Shown: positions 5,741 through 12,772 of the stretch, one piece after another
Layout: each line of letters opens with the position of its first letter
Position numbering within the stretch: the first letter of the stretch is position 1
Origin: an uncultured Bacilli bacterium
Lineage (GTDB): Bacteria; Bacillota_I; Bacilli_A; RF39; UBA660
Assembly: GCA_944363805.1 (NCBI GenBank)
Contig: CALVVH010000086.1
Coordinates: 1 to 33,238, forward strand
Direction of reading: 5' to 3'
Length of the DNA stretch: 33,238 nt
The notes under the pieces: generated by a model
Told to the model about the DNA's origin: nothing
Database searches by the model: none
Seen by the model: the letters and a program-made list of their open reading frames with translations, nothing else
Position numbers and translations under genes: made by a program

Positions 5741-6313
5741 GTGAAAAAAACAGATAGGCCCCTGACGGATGAAGAAAGGGCGCTTGTGGAGGAAAACGAA
5801 AAGCTGGTGCCTTTCATCGCAAACAAATACGATTGGTGCGGTCGCGTCTATGGAAGCATTGATGATGCTATAGGTGATGGATATATAGCGCTGTGCATCG
5901 CCGCGCAGACGTATGATGCAGGGCGTGGGTATGCATTCACGACATACGCATCAAAGCTGATTTTCCGTCAATTCGCCATGCGCCGCCAGATGGATCAAAC
6001 CATGCGCAGAAATCCGGGGAAAAGCCCGCTGCGCCTTGATTGGAAGGTGCCGGGAAAAGAAATCACATTAGGAGAACTGGTGCCATCCAAAAAAAACGTC
6101 GAGGAAAGTGTGCTTAACGTTGAGATAGCGAGAAGCCTAAAACAGACAGCGGACGCGCTAGGCATGCAACGCGAATACGGGATAGCAATTCGTGTCGCTG
6201 GCGGTGAAACGCTGGCAGAAATATCGCGTGAAATGGGTATTACGCGCGAAAGGGTACGGCAGCTTTCAAACAATTTCAAGAAAAGGTGTATACAAAAATA
6301 CGGGGTGATATGA
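5741..6313 (+). CDS. Sigma-70 family-like phage transcription factor
   Basis: 190 residues. About 15-80 matches sigma region 2 (DDAIGDGYIALCIAAQTYDA, then GYAFTTYASKLIFRQF), with the acidic, aromatic core that binds RNA polymerase and the -10 element. About 130-185 matches region 4 (GGETLAEISREMGITRERVR plus QLSNNFKKR). A linker of about 50 residues joins them. Start is GTG 5741 behind GGGAGAGG. Such small sigma-like proteins are frequent in Clostridia phages and may direct later transcription. It follows the SH3b gene and a minus-oriented terminator. Confidence 0.82.
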   Translation: MKKTDRPLTDEERALVEENEKLVPFIANKYDWCGRVYGSIDDAIGDGYIALCIAAQTYDAGRGYAFTTYASKLIFRQFAMRRQMDQTMRRNPGKSPLRLDWKVPGKEITLGELVPSKKNVEESVLNVEIARSLKQTADALGMQREYGIAIRVAGGETLAEISREMGITRERVRQLSNNFKKRCIQKYGVI

Positions 6314-6314
6314 T

Positions 6315-6614
6315 ATGATTGAAAATCCTATGGTAGTTGGTGACTACTACAGACACGGAACACGCCACGACAGACCGGAAACGCGCCTTGAGTACGTGCG
6401 CGAGCATAGGAAACAGGCAGATGTGGTGGCGGCTGGGCTTCACATGAACCAGTACGACGCTTGCAGCGTTAAAGACTACCTAGAGGACGCTTTTCGCCTA
6501 TTTTCCGAAAAGCAGCCGGACACCATAGCTGATTGGGTTGACGAATGGCTTGAGCTTGATCCGCAACACGACGCATACCGAGACTGGTTGAGGACTGCAA
6601 CCATAGAAATTTAA
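6315..6614 (+). CDS. 99-aa acidic protein, unknown function
   Basis: Begins MIENPMVVGDYYRHGTRHDR and is helical and acidic toward the end (SEKQPDTIADWVDEWLELDP). No motif is recognised. It starts two bases after the sigma-like gene and ends 14 bases before the Sak4-like ATPase, so it belongs to the same operon. A role linked to recombination or replication is only suggested by position. Confidence 0.65.
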   Translation: MIENPMVVGDYYRHGTRHDRPETRLEYVREHRKQADVVAAGLHMNQYDACSVKDYLEDAFRLFSEKQPDTIADWVDEWLELDPQHDAYRDWLRTATIEI

Positions 6615-6628
6615 GGGAGGAACGGGAA

Positions 6629-7567
6629 ATGGCAATCAAGAAGCCGGAACAACTGGATTTTTCGAACAAAAACTTCACGCTGATTATCAGCGGAAGCCCC
6701 GGAATCGGAAAGACCACGCTTGCCCTGTCTGCGCCTGATCCGATTCTCTTTGACCTCGACAGGGGCATTAGCCGTGTGCGTGCGGAGCACAGGAAGCCAG
6801 CCAGCGAGGCGGACACCTACGAGGAAATGTTGGAGGACATGGAAAGCGAGGAATACAAGGCCGCGAAAAGCGTTATACTGGACACTGGCGGAAGCCTGAT
6901 CCAGCTCATGCAGCCGTGGGCAAAGAAGCAGGACCCGAAAGCCGCGAGGGATGGGCGTGCCATGTTTGGTGTCATCAAGCGCGAGTTTGACCGCCTAACA
7001 CACCAGATAAGGGCTGTTGACAAGAAAAACTGCATTATCATCTTTCACACCACCGAAGTGCAGAAGGGAGACGTCATCACCCAGCGCCTGAGCTGTGAGG
7101 GAAGCGCAAAAGATATCGTATGGACCCCGGCAGACCTGGGGTGCTATATGTACGTTGTCGGCAAAAAGCGCTGTTTGGGGTTCACGCCGACGGAAGAATA
7201 CTTTGCAAAAGCCTGCTATGGTATCAATGGCGTGTTAGAAGTGCCGGACCTCCCAGCAGGAGCAAAAAACGACTTTATAACGCGTCTGTTTGATGCAGCC
7301 CGCGAGAACATCAGAAAAGAAATGGCCGTCTATACCGTGGACCGTTCCGCGTATGATGAAGCCATGGAGGACGGGAAAGCTGTCATTGAATGCATCGAAA
7401 CGCTTGATGATCTCAATGCGGCGGCTGGGCAAATCGGCAAAATGAAACACGCTCTGACCAGCAAGCAGGAGCTTGGAAAGCTGATGAATGAAAAGGCCAA
7501 AGCCCTGGGGGCCAAATACAGCAAGGAGGCAAAAGCATATGTACAAAATGACACACAGCCTGCTTGA
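6629..7567 (+). CDS. Phage P-loop ATPase (AAA_24 / Sak4-like recombinase family)
   Basis: 312 residues. Walker A is GSPGIGKTT at 22-30 and a Walker B-like strand is VILDTG at 82-87, followed by helices and a long C-terminal region rich in Lys/Glu. This matches the AAA_24 'phage nucleotide-binding protein' family, shortened RecA-like ATPases that include Sak4 single-strand annealing proteins. It heads a module with a PD-(D/E)XK nuclease, DUF669 and an ERCC4 nuclease, a typical phage recombination/replication set. The ribosome site is AAGGGAGG. The next gene overlaps its end by 29 bases. Confidence 0.88.
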   Translation: MAIKKPEQLDFSNKNFTLIISGSPGIGKTTLALSAPDPILFDLDRGISRVRAEHRKPASEADTYEEMLEDMESEEYKAAKSVILDTGGSLIQLMQPWAKKQDPKAARDGRAMFGVIKREFDRLTHQIRAVDKKNCIIIFHTTEVQKGDVITQRLSCEGSAKDIVWTPADLGCYMYVVGKKRCLGFTPTEEYFAKACYGINGVLEVPDLPAGAKNDFITRLFDAARENIRKEMAVYTVDRSAYDEAMEDGKAVIECIETLDDLNAAAGQIGKMKHALTSKQELGKLMNEKAKALGAKYSKEAKAYVQNDTQPA

Positions 7568-8132
7568 GAGCTGGAGGCGTGCAACTGACCCGGACGCGGA
7601 CGAATCCGCGTTCGGGGCCTTTCTGGACGCGCTGGAACGGAAAAAGAGGCAAAAGACAAAGGCCATGCAGGATGGCATTGACTTTGAGACTGCTGTGACG
7701 CGATATATCAACAATGAAGCGCCAGACAGCGACAAGAGCGGCGAAGAAATCAGGGCAATAGCGCAGTTTGGGAACCGGCTGTGTGGGGCACAACTGCAAG
7801 TACGCGAGGAAAAGGAAATCAAGGTTTGCGGGCGCGAAATCCTGCTTGTTGGCGTTGCTGATGCGCTGAAAGCTGGCATTCTGTCCGACATCAAGCGCGT
7901 ACAGCGTTACGAATACGGAAAATACCAATTTTCAACCCAGCATCCCATGTACATGGAGCTTTTCCCGGAGGCCCTGCGCTTCGACTATTTGATTTTCGAC
8001 GGCAAATACTGCTACATGGAGCAGTACCGGCGCGGGGACTTTGAACCAATTCAAGGAACAATCAAGGCGTTCCTGGAATACTTGGACGGTGCCGAGCTGA
8101 TGGAAACATACCAAAAAAGTTGGGAGGTTTGA
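7539..8132 (+). CDS. PD-(D/E)XK nuclease superfamily protein (RecB/Cas4-like)
   Basis: 197 residues. The N-terminal helical part carries GIDFETAVTRYI (about 46-57). The core is GVADAL (D108) and SDIKRV (D117, K119), the two halves of the PD-(D/E)XK site, followed by aromatic residues (YEYGKYQ) and strands DYLIFDGKYCYMEQY. Probably a 5'-3' or single-strand exonuclease that makes substrates for the annealing ATPase encoded just upstream. The start at 7539 follows AAGGAGG; a longer frame from 7488 lacks such a site. It ends four bases before the DUF669 gene. Confidence 0.85.
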   Translation: MYKMTHSLLESWRRATDPDADESAFGAFLDALERKKRQKTKAMQDGIDFETAVTRYINNEAPDSDKSGEEIRAIAQFGNRLCGAQLQVREEKEIKVCGREILLVGVADALKAGILSDIKRVQRYEYGKYQFSTQHPMYMELFPEALRFDYLIFDGKYCYMEQYRRGDFEPIQGTIKAFLEYLDGAELMETYQKSWEV

Positions 8133-8135
8133 CAA

Positions 8136-8588
8136 ATGGCATTCAAGGCATATGAAAATGACGGCGGGCTGATGGTTGAGGGTGACTACGAGGTTATTTG
8201 CCTCAAGGCGGTTGAGACAACAACCAGAACGACGGGCGCGCCTGTCATCGCACTTGATTTTCAGGTGAGAAGCGACGTTGAGCAGAAGTACCAGCGGAAA
8301 CACATTTTCAAGAACTTCTACCAGAACGAAAGCGGCGCGTGGCCTGTTGAGAAAATCGGAAAGCTGGCAAATGCGCTTGGCATCGAAAAAGGCGCAGAAT
8401 TTGAAATCTCAGACCTTGTGGGGCGGTGCTGCATCCTCCATATGCGGCCTTTTAGGGGCAATGACGGCGTGGAGCGTGACGCTATTTTCTATGCCAAGCA
8501 GACAAAGGCCGGGCAGGCTGTGAACGTTCTCGATGCTGGTTCCGATGATGGGTTTGAGGAAGTGACGGATGAAGAATTGCCGTTTTGA
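8136..8588 (+). CDS. DUF669 family protein
   Basis: 150 residues. The start MAFKAYENDGGLMVEGDYEV, the central RSDVEQKYQRKHIFKNFYQN and the glycine-flanked strands up to CCILHMRPFRG match DUF669, a family always found in phage recombination/replication clusters and thought to bind single-stranded DNA or help the annealing protein. The C terminus is acidic (GFEEVTDEELPF), as in single-strand binding proteins, which fits that idea. It overlaps the ERCC4 gene by 20 bases. Confidence 0.85.
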   Translation: MAFKAYENDGGLMVEGDYEVICLKAVETTTRTTGAPVIALDFQVRSDVEQKYQRKHIFKNFYQNESGAWPVEKIGKLANALGIEKGAEFEISDLVGRCCILHMRPFRGNDGVERDAIFYAKQTKAGQAVNVLDAGSDDGFEEVTDEELPF

Positions 8589-9099
8589 TTCAACAATTAT
8601 CTGCGACAGCCGCGAACAGAAATGGGATCACGTGAAAGCGCACTTTGACCGCGAGGGAGTGCGCTGGATGCGTTCAAAACTGCCTATCGGGGACTATGGA
8701 CGGCTGGACAACCTCTCAACGGTTGTTGACCGAAAAGCGAGCCTTTCAGAGGTCGAAAACAACCTGATACAGCAACATGAGCGATTCAAGCGCGAATGCG
8801 AGCGGGCCAAAGAAAACGGAATCCGGCTTGTCGTGCTGGTCGAGGCAGGCACGCAGATCAAAAGCCTTGATGATGTTCAGCAATGGACAAATCCGCGCCG
8901 TGCGCGCTGGGAGAAGGTTGACAAAGCCCACGCGTGTGGTAGAATGTTGTCAGTCAAACAAGCAGCGCGACCGCCTGTAAGTGGGGTGATACTGTCAAAG
9001 ATCATGAGTACGATGCAAGAAAAATACGACGTTGAATGGAGATTCTGCACACATCAGGACGCAGGGCGCGCCATTCTGGACATACTAGGCGGGGAGTGA
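8569..9099 (+). CDS. ERCC4-domain structure-specific nuclease
   Basis: 176 residues. The XPF/ERCC4 signature is present: ICDSREQ (11-17), PIGDYG (39-44) and VDRK (53-56), followed by helices with the basic stretch QQHERFKRECERAKENG and the strand RLVVLVEAG. Such enzymes cut branched DNA and would resolve recombination or replication intermediates. No HhH domain follows. The start overlaps the end of DUF669. The end lies in a small hairpin (GGGGA-GTGA-TCCCC, 9091-9104) directly before a tRNA gene. Confidence 0.9.
   Translation: MKNCRFDSTIICDSREQKWDHVKAHFDREGVRWMRSKLPIGDYGRLDNLSTVVDRKASLSEVENNLIQQHERFKRECERAKENGIRLVVLVEAGTQIKSLDDVQQWTNPRRARWEKVDKAHACGRMLSVKQAARPPVSGVILSKIMSTMQEKYDVEWRFCTHQDAGRAILDILGGE
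8918..8945 (+). promoter_or_regulatory. Candidate internal promoter (TTGACA-16-TAGAAT) before the tRNA
   Basis: TTGACA 8918-8923, a 16-base spacer ending GTGTGG and TAGAAT 8940-8945, inside the ERCC4 gene. The TGTGn before the -10 is shared with the early promoters at 3835 and 5026. It could drive the tRNA and the primase operon. Chance occurrence in coding DNA is possible. Confidence 0.45.
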
Positions 9100-9110
9100 T
9101 CCCCGCGCAT

Positions 9111-9186
9111 GGGCGCATGGCGCAATGGTCAGCGCTGGGGCCTCATAAGCTCATGGTTTAGGGTTCGAATCCCTATGCGCCCACCA
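9111..9186 (+). tRNA. tRNA with CAT anticodon (elongator Met, or Ile2 if lysidine-modified)
   Basis: Acceptor GGGCGCA (9111-9117) pairs perfectly with TGCGCCC (9176-9182). D stem GCGC (9120-9123, 9132-9135), anticodon loop CTCATAA (9142-9148), T arm TAGGG-TTCGAAT-CCCTA (9159-9175), discriminator A at 9183 and an encoded CCA at 9184-9186. The anticodon stem has one mismatch (G9137 with A9153). G1-C72 pairing argues against an initiator tRNA. The anticodon cannot by itself separate Met from the Ile species whose C34 is modified to lysidine. Confidence 0.93.
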
Positions 9187-9302
9187 TCCCAAAGCGGCTA
9201 TAAGCCGCGCCATTCCCGTTCCTTCCGGGCTGGTGCCGCTCTGTGTGCAAGATGCTGGGGCATGGGCAGCAAGTGCATTGAAGGGTGGCTATTTTTGGGA
9301 AC

Positions 9303-9336
9303 GAGGGGGCCGGAATTTGTCGGCTCCCTCAATTTT
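9303..9336 (+). terminator. Terminator after the tRNA
   Basis: GAGGGGGCCGG (9303-9313) pairs with TCGGCTCCCTC (9320-9330) with minor mismatches, followed by AATTTT. Together with hairpin GCGGCT-ATA-AGCCGC at 9194-9208 it bounds the tRNA transcript. The stretch 9187-9351 holds no gene that I can support. Confidence 0.7.
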
Positions 9337-9366
9337 ACAAAAAAAACTTGAATGCGGGTAAGAGTT

Positions 9367-10026
9367 ATGACGAAAAAAGAGATTGCAGAATTGATAAAAA
9401 ATCAGGTAAGCACTAGGGACCTGTGCGAGCATGTGGGGTTGAAACTGGACAGGAGCGGTAGCGCACTGTGCCCTTTCCACGGAGATCAAAAAACGCCTAG
9501 CCTGAAAGTGTATGCCGACCCTGCGCGTGGTTGGCACTGTTTTGGTTGCGGGCAGGGTGGCGATGTGATAAAATTCGCTATGATGTGGTACGGTATTGGA
9601 TTCTGGCAGGCTGTTGTCCGTCTCGACAACGATTTTGGGCTGTGTTTGCCTATCAATCGCAAAGAGACAAGCGAGGATATGCGAAAATCGCGCGAGGTTG
9701 CGCAGAAACGCGCCTTAAAGCTCAAACTTAATAGGGAGGAAGGGGAAAGGTTAGAAAGCCGTTATTGGGCCTGTTTTGACCGTTTACTGGCATGTAGTAG
9801 GATAGTGGACAGATACAGGCCGAAAAACGGCGCTGAATTTGATGTCAGATGGGCGGCGGCTGTGAGGTTACTGCCGGAAATCAGGTACGAGTACGAACAG
9901 GCGCAGGACGCGCTTTTGCAATTCAAGGGGAGGATGGGGAGATATGGAACAGCGGTTGCGGAACAGGCCGGAGGATCAAATCAAGCAGTGGACGAAAGAG
10001 GACTACCAAAGCATAGCGCCATATGA
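9367..10026 (+). CDS. CHC2 zinc-finger primase-like protein
   Basis: 219 residues. The zinc ribbon of DnaG-type primases is clear: CPFH (35-38), a basic strand, then HCFGCG (C58, C61), and GDVIKFAMMWYG, which is the usual sequence after the finger. The rest is helical and basic (ALKLKLNREEGERLESR) and no TOPRIM domain is seen, so it is a finger-only protein that would recognise DNA for a partner, presumably the DUF927 protein it overlaps by 83 bases. An in-frame ATG at 9352 is an alternative start; neither has a strong ribosome site. Confidence 0.85.
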   Translation: MTKKEIAELIKNQVSTRDLCEHVGLKLDRSGSALCPFHGDQKTPSLKVYADPARGWHCFGCGQGGDVIKFAMMWYGIGFWQAVVRLDNDFGLCLPINRKETSEDMRKSREVAQKRALKLKLNREEGERLESRYWACFDRLLACSRIVDRYRPKNGAEFDVRWAAAVRLLPEIRYEYEQAQDALLQFKGRMGRYGTAVAEQAGGSNQAVDERGLPKHSAI

Positions 10027-11848
10027 ATGGCTGTATAGTTTCCGTGACAATGCGTTTCAGCTTGAGCGCCTGCGCGGCATGATGGTAGCAGATGCCAAGG
10101 AAAAACAGGTGCCGAACGCTGGCAAACTGTGGGTGGAATACTGCAAGTCGCAGCTTGGCAATGGGCCGCGGGACATAGCCAAGAACGTCACGGCATTCAG
10201 CGGGCAACCCCTTGAGCTTGAGTGCGGGGCGTATGAGTGCTATGACGATGAGATCAAGTATCAAAATTCATACGGCGGTATTACCGTTGTGTGCCCTCAC
10301 CCCATCATGCCTACAAAGCGGTTGGTGAACATTGATACCGGGGAAGTGCGCATAGAGGTATCTTTCAGTCGTGGCACGGGATGGCGAAAAGCTGTATTTG
10401 ACAAGGCCACGCTATCAAATGCACGGCAGATCACAGCACTAGCAGGGTGCGGCATTAGTGTAACCAGTGAGAGCGCCAAGGAGCTGGTGAAATACCTGAC
10501 AGCGATGGAGGACATGAACTACGACCAGTTGCCGGAAGAGAAAACCGTGGGTCGGCTTGGTTGGGTTGATGGGTACGGATTTTCGCCATACGTTGAGAAT
10601 CTGCAATACGATGGGGCCGCGCTGTATGGCGACGCTTTCAAGGCCGTTCACGAAAGCGGCAGCTTTGACGAATGGCTTGAAGTCGCGCGAGAAGTCCGGG
10701 CAGGGGACAGCATACCGTGCAGGATTGCGCTTGCGGCCAGCTTCGCCTCTCCGCTGATTGAGCGCATGGGTGCCCTTCCATTCATCGTGCATCTGTGGGG
10801 AAGCGTTGCCGGTATTGGTAAAAGTGTTGCATTAATTCTTGCGGCCAGCGTGTGGGCATACCCAGAGATTGGCGGATATGTGAAAACTATGCGCGCAACG
10901 GCTGTGGGCTGCGAGCAGATGGCAGCTTTTTGCGGAAACTTGCCGCTGTGTCTGGATGAATTGCAGTTGATTCAAAACCGAAAAGAGTTTGACGAACTGA
11001 TATACACCTTGTGCGAAGGTGTAAGCAAGACGCGTGGCGCTAAGGCTGGCGGCGTGCAGGCCGTGCAGAAGTGGAGGAACACGATCCTAACAAGCGGCGA
11101 GCAGCCCATAACGACAGCCGGAAGCAAGGCGGGCGCGGTGAACCGCGTGATAGAGGTTGAATGCACTGAAAAGTTGTTCAGGGACCCGCGAGCGGCATAC
11201 CTGAAATTGGTCAAAAACTACGGTTTTGCAGGCAAGCGGTTTGTGAAGGCACTGACAGAGCATGCCGACGCTATGGAGCTTGCCACCGACATGCAGAAAC
11301 AATACTATGATGCGCTGTCTGGCCTTGCAACAGACAAGCAAATACTTTCCGCGAGCTTGCTTCTTGCAGCCGACGCAATGTCCGAAATGCTCATTTTTGA
11401 TGACGGGAAACTGCTCACGCCTGACGATATCAAGCCGTATCTTGTGACGCAGGAACAGGCAGACACGAACGCGCGGGCCTATGACTGGCTGTGTGATTTT
11501 ATCGCGTCGAACCCTTCCAGATTCAACCCCAACAGCTTTGGGGACTACTCCGGCGAGTGCTGGGGGACTGTGGACGAATCAGCCGGGAAAGCCTATATCA
11601 TCAAGGGCGTTTTTGATAGGATCATGACTGACGCGGGCTTTAACCCTGCCAGTTTCCTCTCGTGGGCCGACAGAAAAGGCCGCATAGAGCGGCAGGGTGG
11701 CAAGCGCACAAAGGTGAAACGACTGAACGGAACTATTACACGTTGCGTCGTTCTTGATGTGATTTCCGGCTTCAACGATGAAAATTCAACCATAGAAACG
11801 GATAGCGAGGTTTTGGAGCAATTCAAACAGATGGAGGGCGGGCGCTGA
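9944..11848 (+). CDS. DUF927-domain P-loop ATPase, putative replicative helicase
   Basis: 634 residues. The DUF927 core spans about 110-430, with Walker A GSVAGIGKS at 286-294 and Walker B LCLDE at 334-338, then the conserved ILTSGEQPI segment. The C-terminal 150 residues form a winged-helix-like region. Proteins of this kind act as phage primase-helicases, often with CHC2 or TOPRIM partners, and load at the origin. The adjacent AT-rich repeat region after the stop is a natural candidate origin. The start follows GGGGAG and overlaps the primase gene in a different frame. Confidence 0.88.
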   Translation: MEQRLRNRPEDQIKQWTKEDYQSIAPYEWLYSFRDNAFQLERLRGMMVADAKEKQVPNAGKLWVEYCKSQLGNGPRDIAKNVTAFSGQPLELECGAYECYDDEIKYQNSYGGITVVCPHPIMPTKRLVNIDTGEVRIEVSFSRGTGWRKAVFDKATLSNARQITALAGCGISVTSESAKELVKYLTAMEDMNYDQLPEEKTVGRLGWVDGYGFSPYVENLQYDGAALYGDAFKAVHESGSFDEWLEVAREVRAGDSIPCRIALAASFASPLIERMGALPFIVHLWGSVAGIGKSVALILAASVWAYPEIGGYVKTMRATAVGCEQMAAFCGNLPLCLDELQLIQNRKEFDELIYTLCEGVSKTRGAKAGGVQAVQKWRNTILTSGEQPITTAGSKAGAVNRVIEVECTEKLFRDPRAAYLKLVKNYGFAGKRFVKALTEHADAMELATDMQKQYYDALSGLATDKQILSASLLLAADAMSEMLIFDDGKLLTPDDIKPYLVTQEQADTNARAYDWLCDFIASNPSRFNPNSFGDYSGECWGTVDESAGKAYIIKGVFDRIMTDAGFNPASFLSWADRKGRIERQGGKRTKVKRLNGTITRCVVLDVISGFNDENSTIETDSEVLEQFKQMEGGR

Positions 11849-11850
11849 TG

Positions 11851-11984
11851 TTACACGTTTACACCTGTTACACGAAAAAACAATATGCTATATATAGCAT
11901 ACACACACCCCCCCTATTTTTAGATATTTTTGACACTTAAAAAATAAAGCAACAAAAAGTGGTGAAACGGGTGTAAATGTGTAA
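11851..11984. repeat. TTACAC repeats, direct and inverted (iteron-like)
   Basis: TTACAC occurs three times at 11851, 11859 and 11868. The inverse GTGTAA occurs at 11971 and 11979 with the same 8-base spacing. As a unit, TTACACGTTTACACC (11851-11865) is mirrored with one mismatch by GGTGTAAATGTGTAA (11970-11984). Such spaced repeats usually bind an initiator or repressor. Confidence 0.7.
11884..11901. repeat. 18-bp perfect palindrome
   Basis: TATGCTATATATAGCATA is its own reverse complement. It lies between the direct and inverted TTACAC repeats and is very AT-rich, consistent with a dimeric protein-binding site or a DNA-unwinding element. Confidence 0.75.
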
Positions 11985-12105
11985 CATGATGATAAAACCG
12001 TTGAAAATACTAGCTTTTTACGTTTCACCGAGTTAAACACCATAACAAGAATGTGAAACTATAACAACAAAAAATTATGTATTTTCAGTTTCATAACAAC
12101 TTAAG

Positions 12106-12134
12106 TTGCGTTTTATTATGATTTGTGTTAAAAT
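12106..12134 (+). promoter_or_regulatory. Promoter (TTGCGT-17-TAAAAT) of a short RNA
   Basis: TTGCGT 12106-12111, a 17-base spacer ending TTTGTGT, TAAAAT 12129-12134. Transcription would begin near 12140 and meet a strong terminator 80 bases later. Confidence 0.6.
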
Positions 12135-12139
12135 ATAAC

Positions 12140-12222
12140 TGTCTTGATTGCTTTCAGTCTTACCCCGCTGATTGCAATCAACCGCTGTGCCTGGTGCCCG
12201 CACACCAGCACAGCATTTTTTT
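12140..12222 (+). ncRNA. Putative ~80-nt small RNA with two hairpins
   Basis: Starts behind the promoter at 12106. Hairpin 1 joins TTGATTGC (12144-12151) with GCAATCAA (12174-12181). Hairpin 2 is a classic terminator: GCTGTGCCTGGTG (12184-12196), loop CCCGCA, CACCAGCACAGC (12203-12214), seven T. No ribosome site or plausible frame lies inside. The unit is a stand-alone small RNA or an attenuated leader that stops before the next promoter. Confidence 0.6.
12184..12222 (+). terminator. Strong terminator of the short RNA
   Basis: A stem of twelve pairs with one bulged C (12184-12214) and TTTTTTT at 12216-12222. Confidence 0.85.
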
Positions 12223-12233
12223 AATTTTTGGGG

Positions 12234-12262
12234 TTTACAATCATGTAAAGTCGTGCTATAAT
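12234..12262 (+). promoter_or_regulatory. Promoter (TTTACA-17-TATAAT) of the kissing-loop RNA / accessory operon
   Basis: TTTACA 12234-12239, 17 bases ending GTCGTGC, TATAAT 12257-12262. It has the same TGC extension before the -10 as the promoter at 3835. Confidence 0.87.
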
Positions 12263-12268
12263 ATCTGC

Positions 12269-12369
12269 GTTGATAGATGTGACGGCATCTGCAACACAGA
12301 ACCAAACATCTGTCAACCTAAAGCGCATTGAATGGGTGCCGTCACACTCATTCGGTGCGTTTTAATTTT
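12269..12369 (+). ncRNA. Structured RNA with complementary loops and terminator-like 3' hairpin
   Basis: Stem A pairs GTTGATAGATGT (12269-12280) with ACATCTGTCAAC (12306-12317), twelve pairs. An alternative local hairpin AGATG-TGACGG-CATCT lies at 12275-12290. Stem B pairs CGCATTGAATGGGTG (12324-12338) with CACTCATTCGGTGCG (12345-12359), fifteen pairs, loop CCGTCA, then TTTTAATTTT. The loop CCGTCA (12339-12344) is exactly complementary to TGACGG (12280-12285), and the match extends to nine bases. The element can thus form a kissing complex or switch between terminator and antiterminator. The gene at 12382 follows directly. Confidence 0.72.
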
Positions 12370-12381
12370 GGGAGGGATTGC

Positions 12382-12666
12382 ATGCAAAATCTTTCTGAAG
12401 TATTTGAACAACCATGCAAAATATGTGGATGCGAAATGGAAATTGTAAAAGAATTAGAAAATATTAACGATCTTTCACGCGGATACATGAGAACCACCGT
12501 ATTGTGCAAGTGCAAACATGGACATGAGGATGTGAGAGAACTTGAATTTGACGTAAAAGAAGCAATTTTTAGTGCATCAGTATACCGAAAAGAAGAATGG
12601 GAGCAGAAAACAAAAGAAAAATCAACCAATGAAAATCAGATAGCAGGAGGGAACAACAATGGATGA
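12382..12666 (+). CDS. 94-aa protein with putative zinc ribbon
   Basis: CKICGCEME at about residues 12-20 and CKCKHGHED at about 42-50 give a four-cysteine knuckle pair around a strand, as in small zinc ribbons. The C terminus is charged and likely disordered (EEWEQKTKEKSTNENQ). The ATG at 12382 lies behind GGGAGGGATTG and immediately after the structured RNA, whose terminator-like stem could control this gene. Function unknown. It is AT-rich compared with the following genes. Confidence 0.68.
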   Translation: MQNLSEVFEQPCKICGCEMEIVKELENINDLSRGYMRTTVLCKCKHGHEDVRELEFDVKEAIFSASVYRKEEWEQKTKEKSTNENQIAGGNNNG

Positions 12667-12772
12667 CATCAAGCCCATGCGCGTTCTGGTGGCGTGCGAG
12701 GAATCGAAGGAGGTTTGCAAAAACGCTATTGGAGGATATAGGCCGAAGGGGGTGCGTGTGTATCATGGCTGA
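12659..12772 (+). pseudogene. Remnant of a DNA methyltransferase-like gene
   Basis: A 37-residue frame with a strong ribosome site (AGGAGGG) that begins MDDIKPMRVLVACEESKEVC. MRVLVACEES is the usual opening (SAM-binding strand and loop) of phage-borne cytosine methyltransferase-like proteins, which normally exceed 150 residues. Here the sequence changes after about 23 residues to GGYRPKGVRVYHG and stops. A deletion joining start and end of the old gene is the likely cause. It still may serve to couple translation to the gene at 12765. Confidence 0.5.

Larger units (their letters stand above)
11849..12105. other. AT-rich non-coding block, candidate replication origin
   Basis: About 250 bases without a gene, directly after the helicase gene. 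Besides the TTACAC repeats and the palindrome it carries GGTGAAAC (11961) and its inverse GTTTCACC (12022), then GTGAAAC (12053) and GTTTCAT (12088). Repeat density, AT content and position beside the primase and helicase genes fit an origin. Direct proof is lacking. Confidence 0.5.

Noticed and set aside
12234..12666. Type III toxin-antitoxin locus (RNA antitoxin plus toxin)
   Set aside because: The RNA has no tandem repeats and the following protein is a small zinc-ribbon type, not a ToxN-like endoribonuclease.
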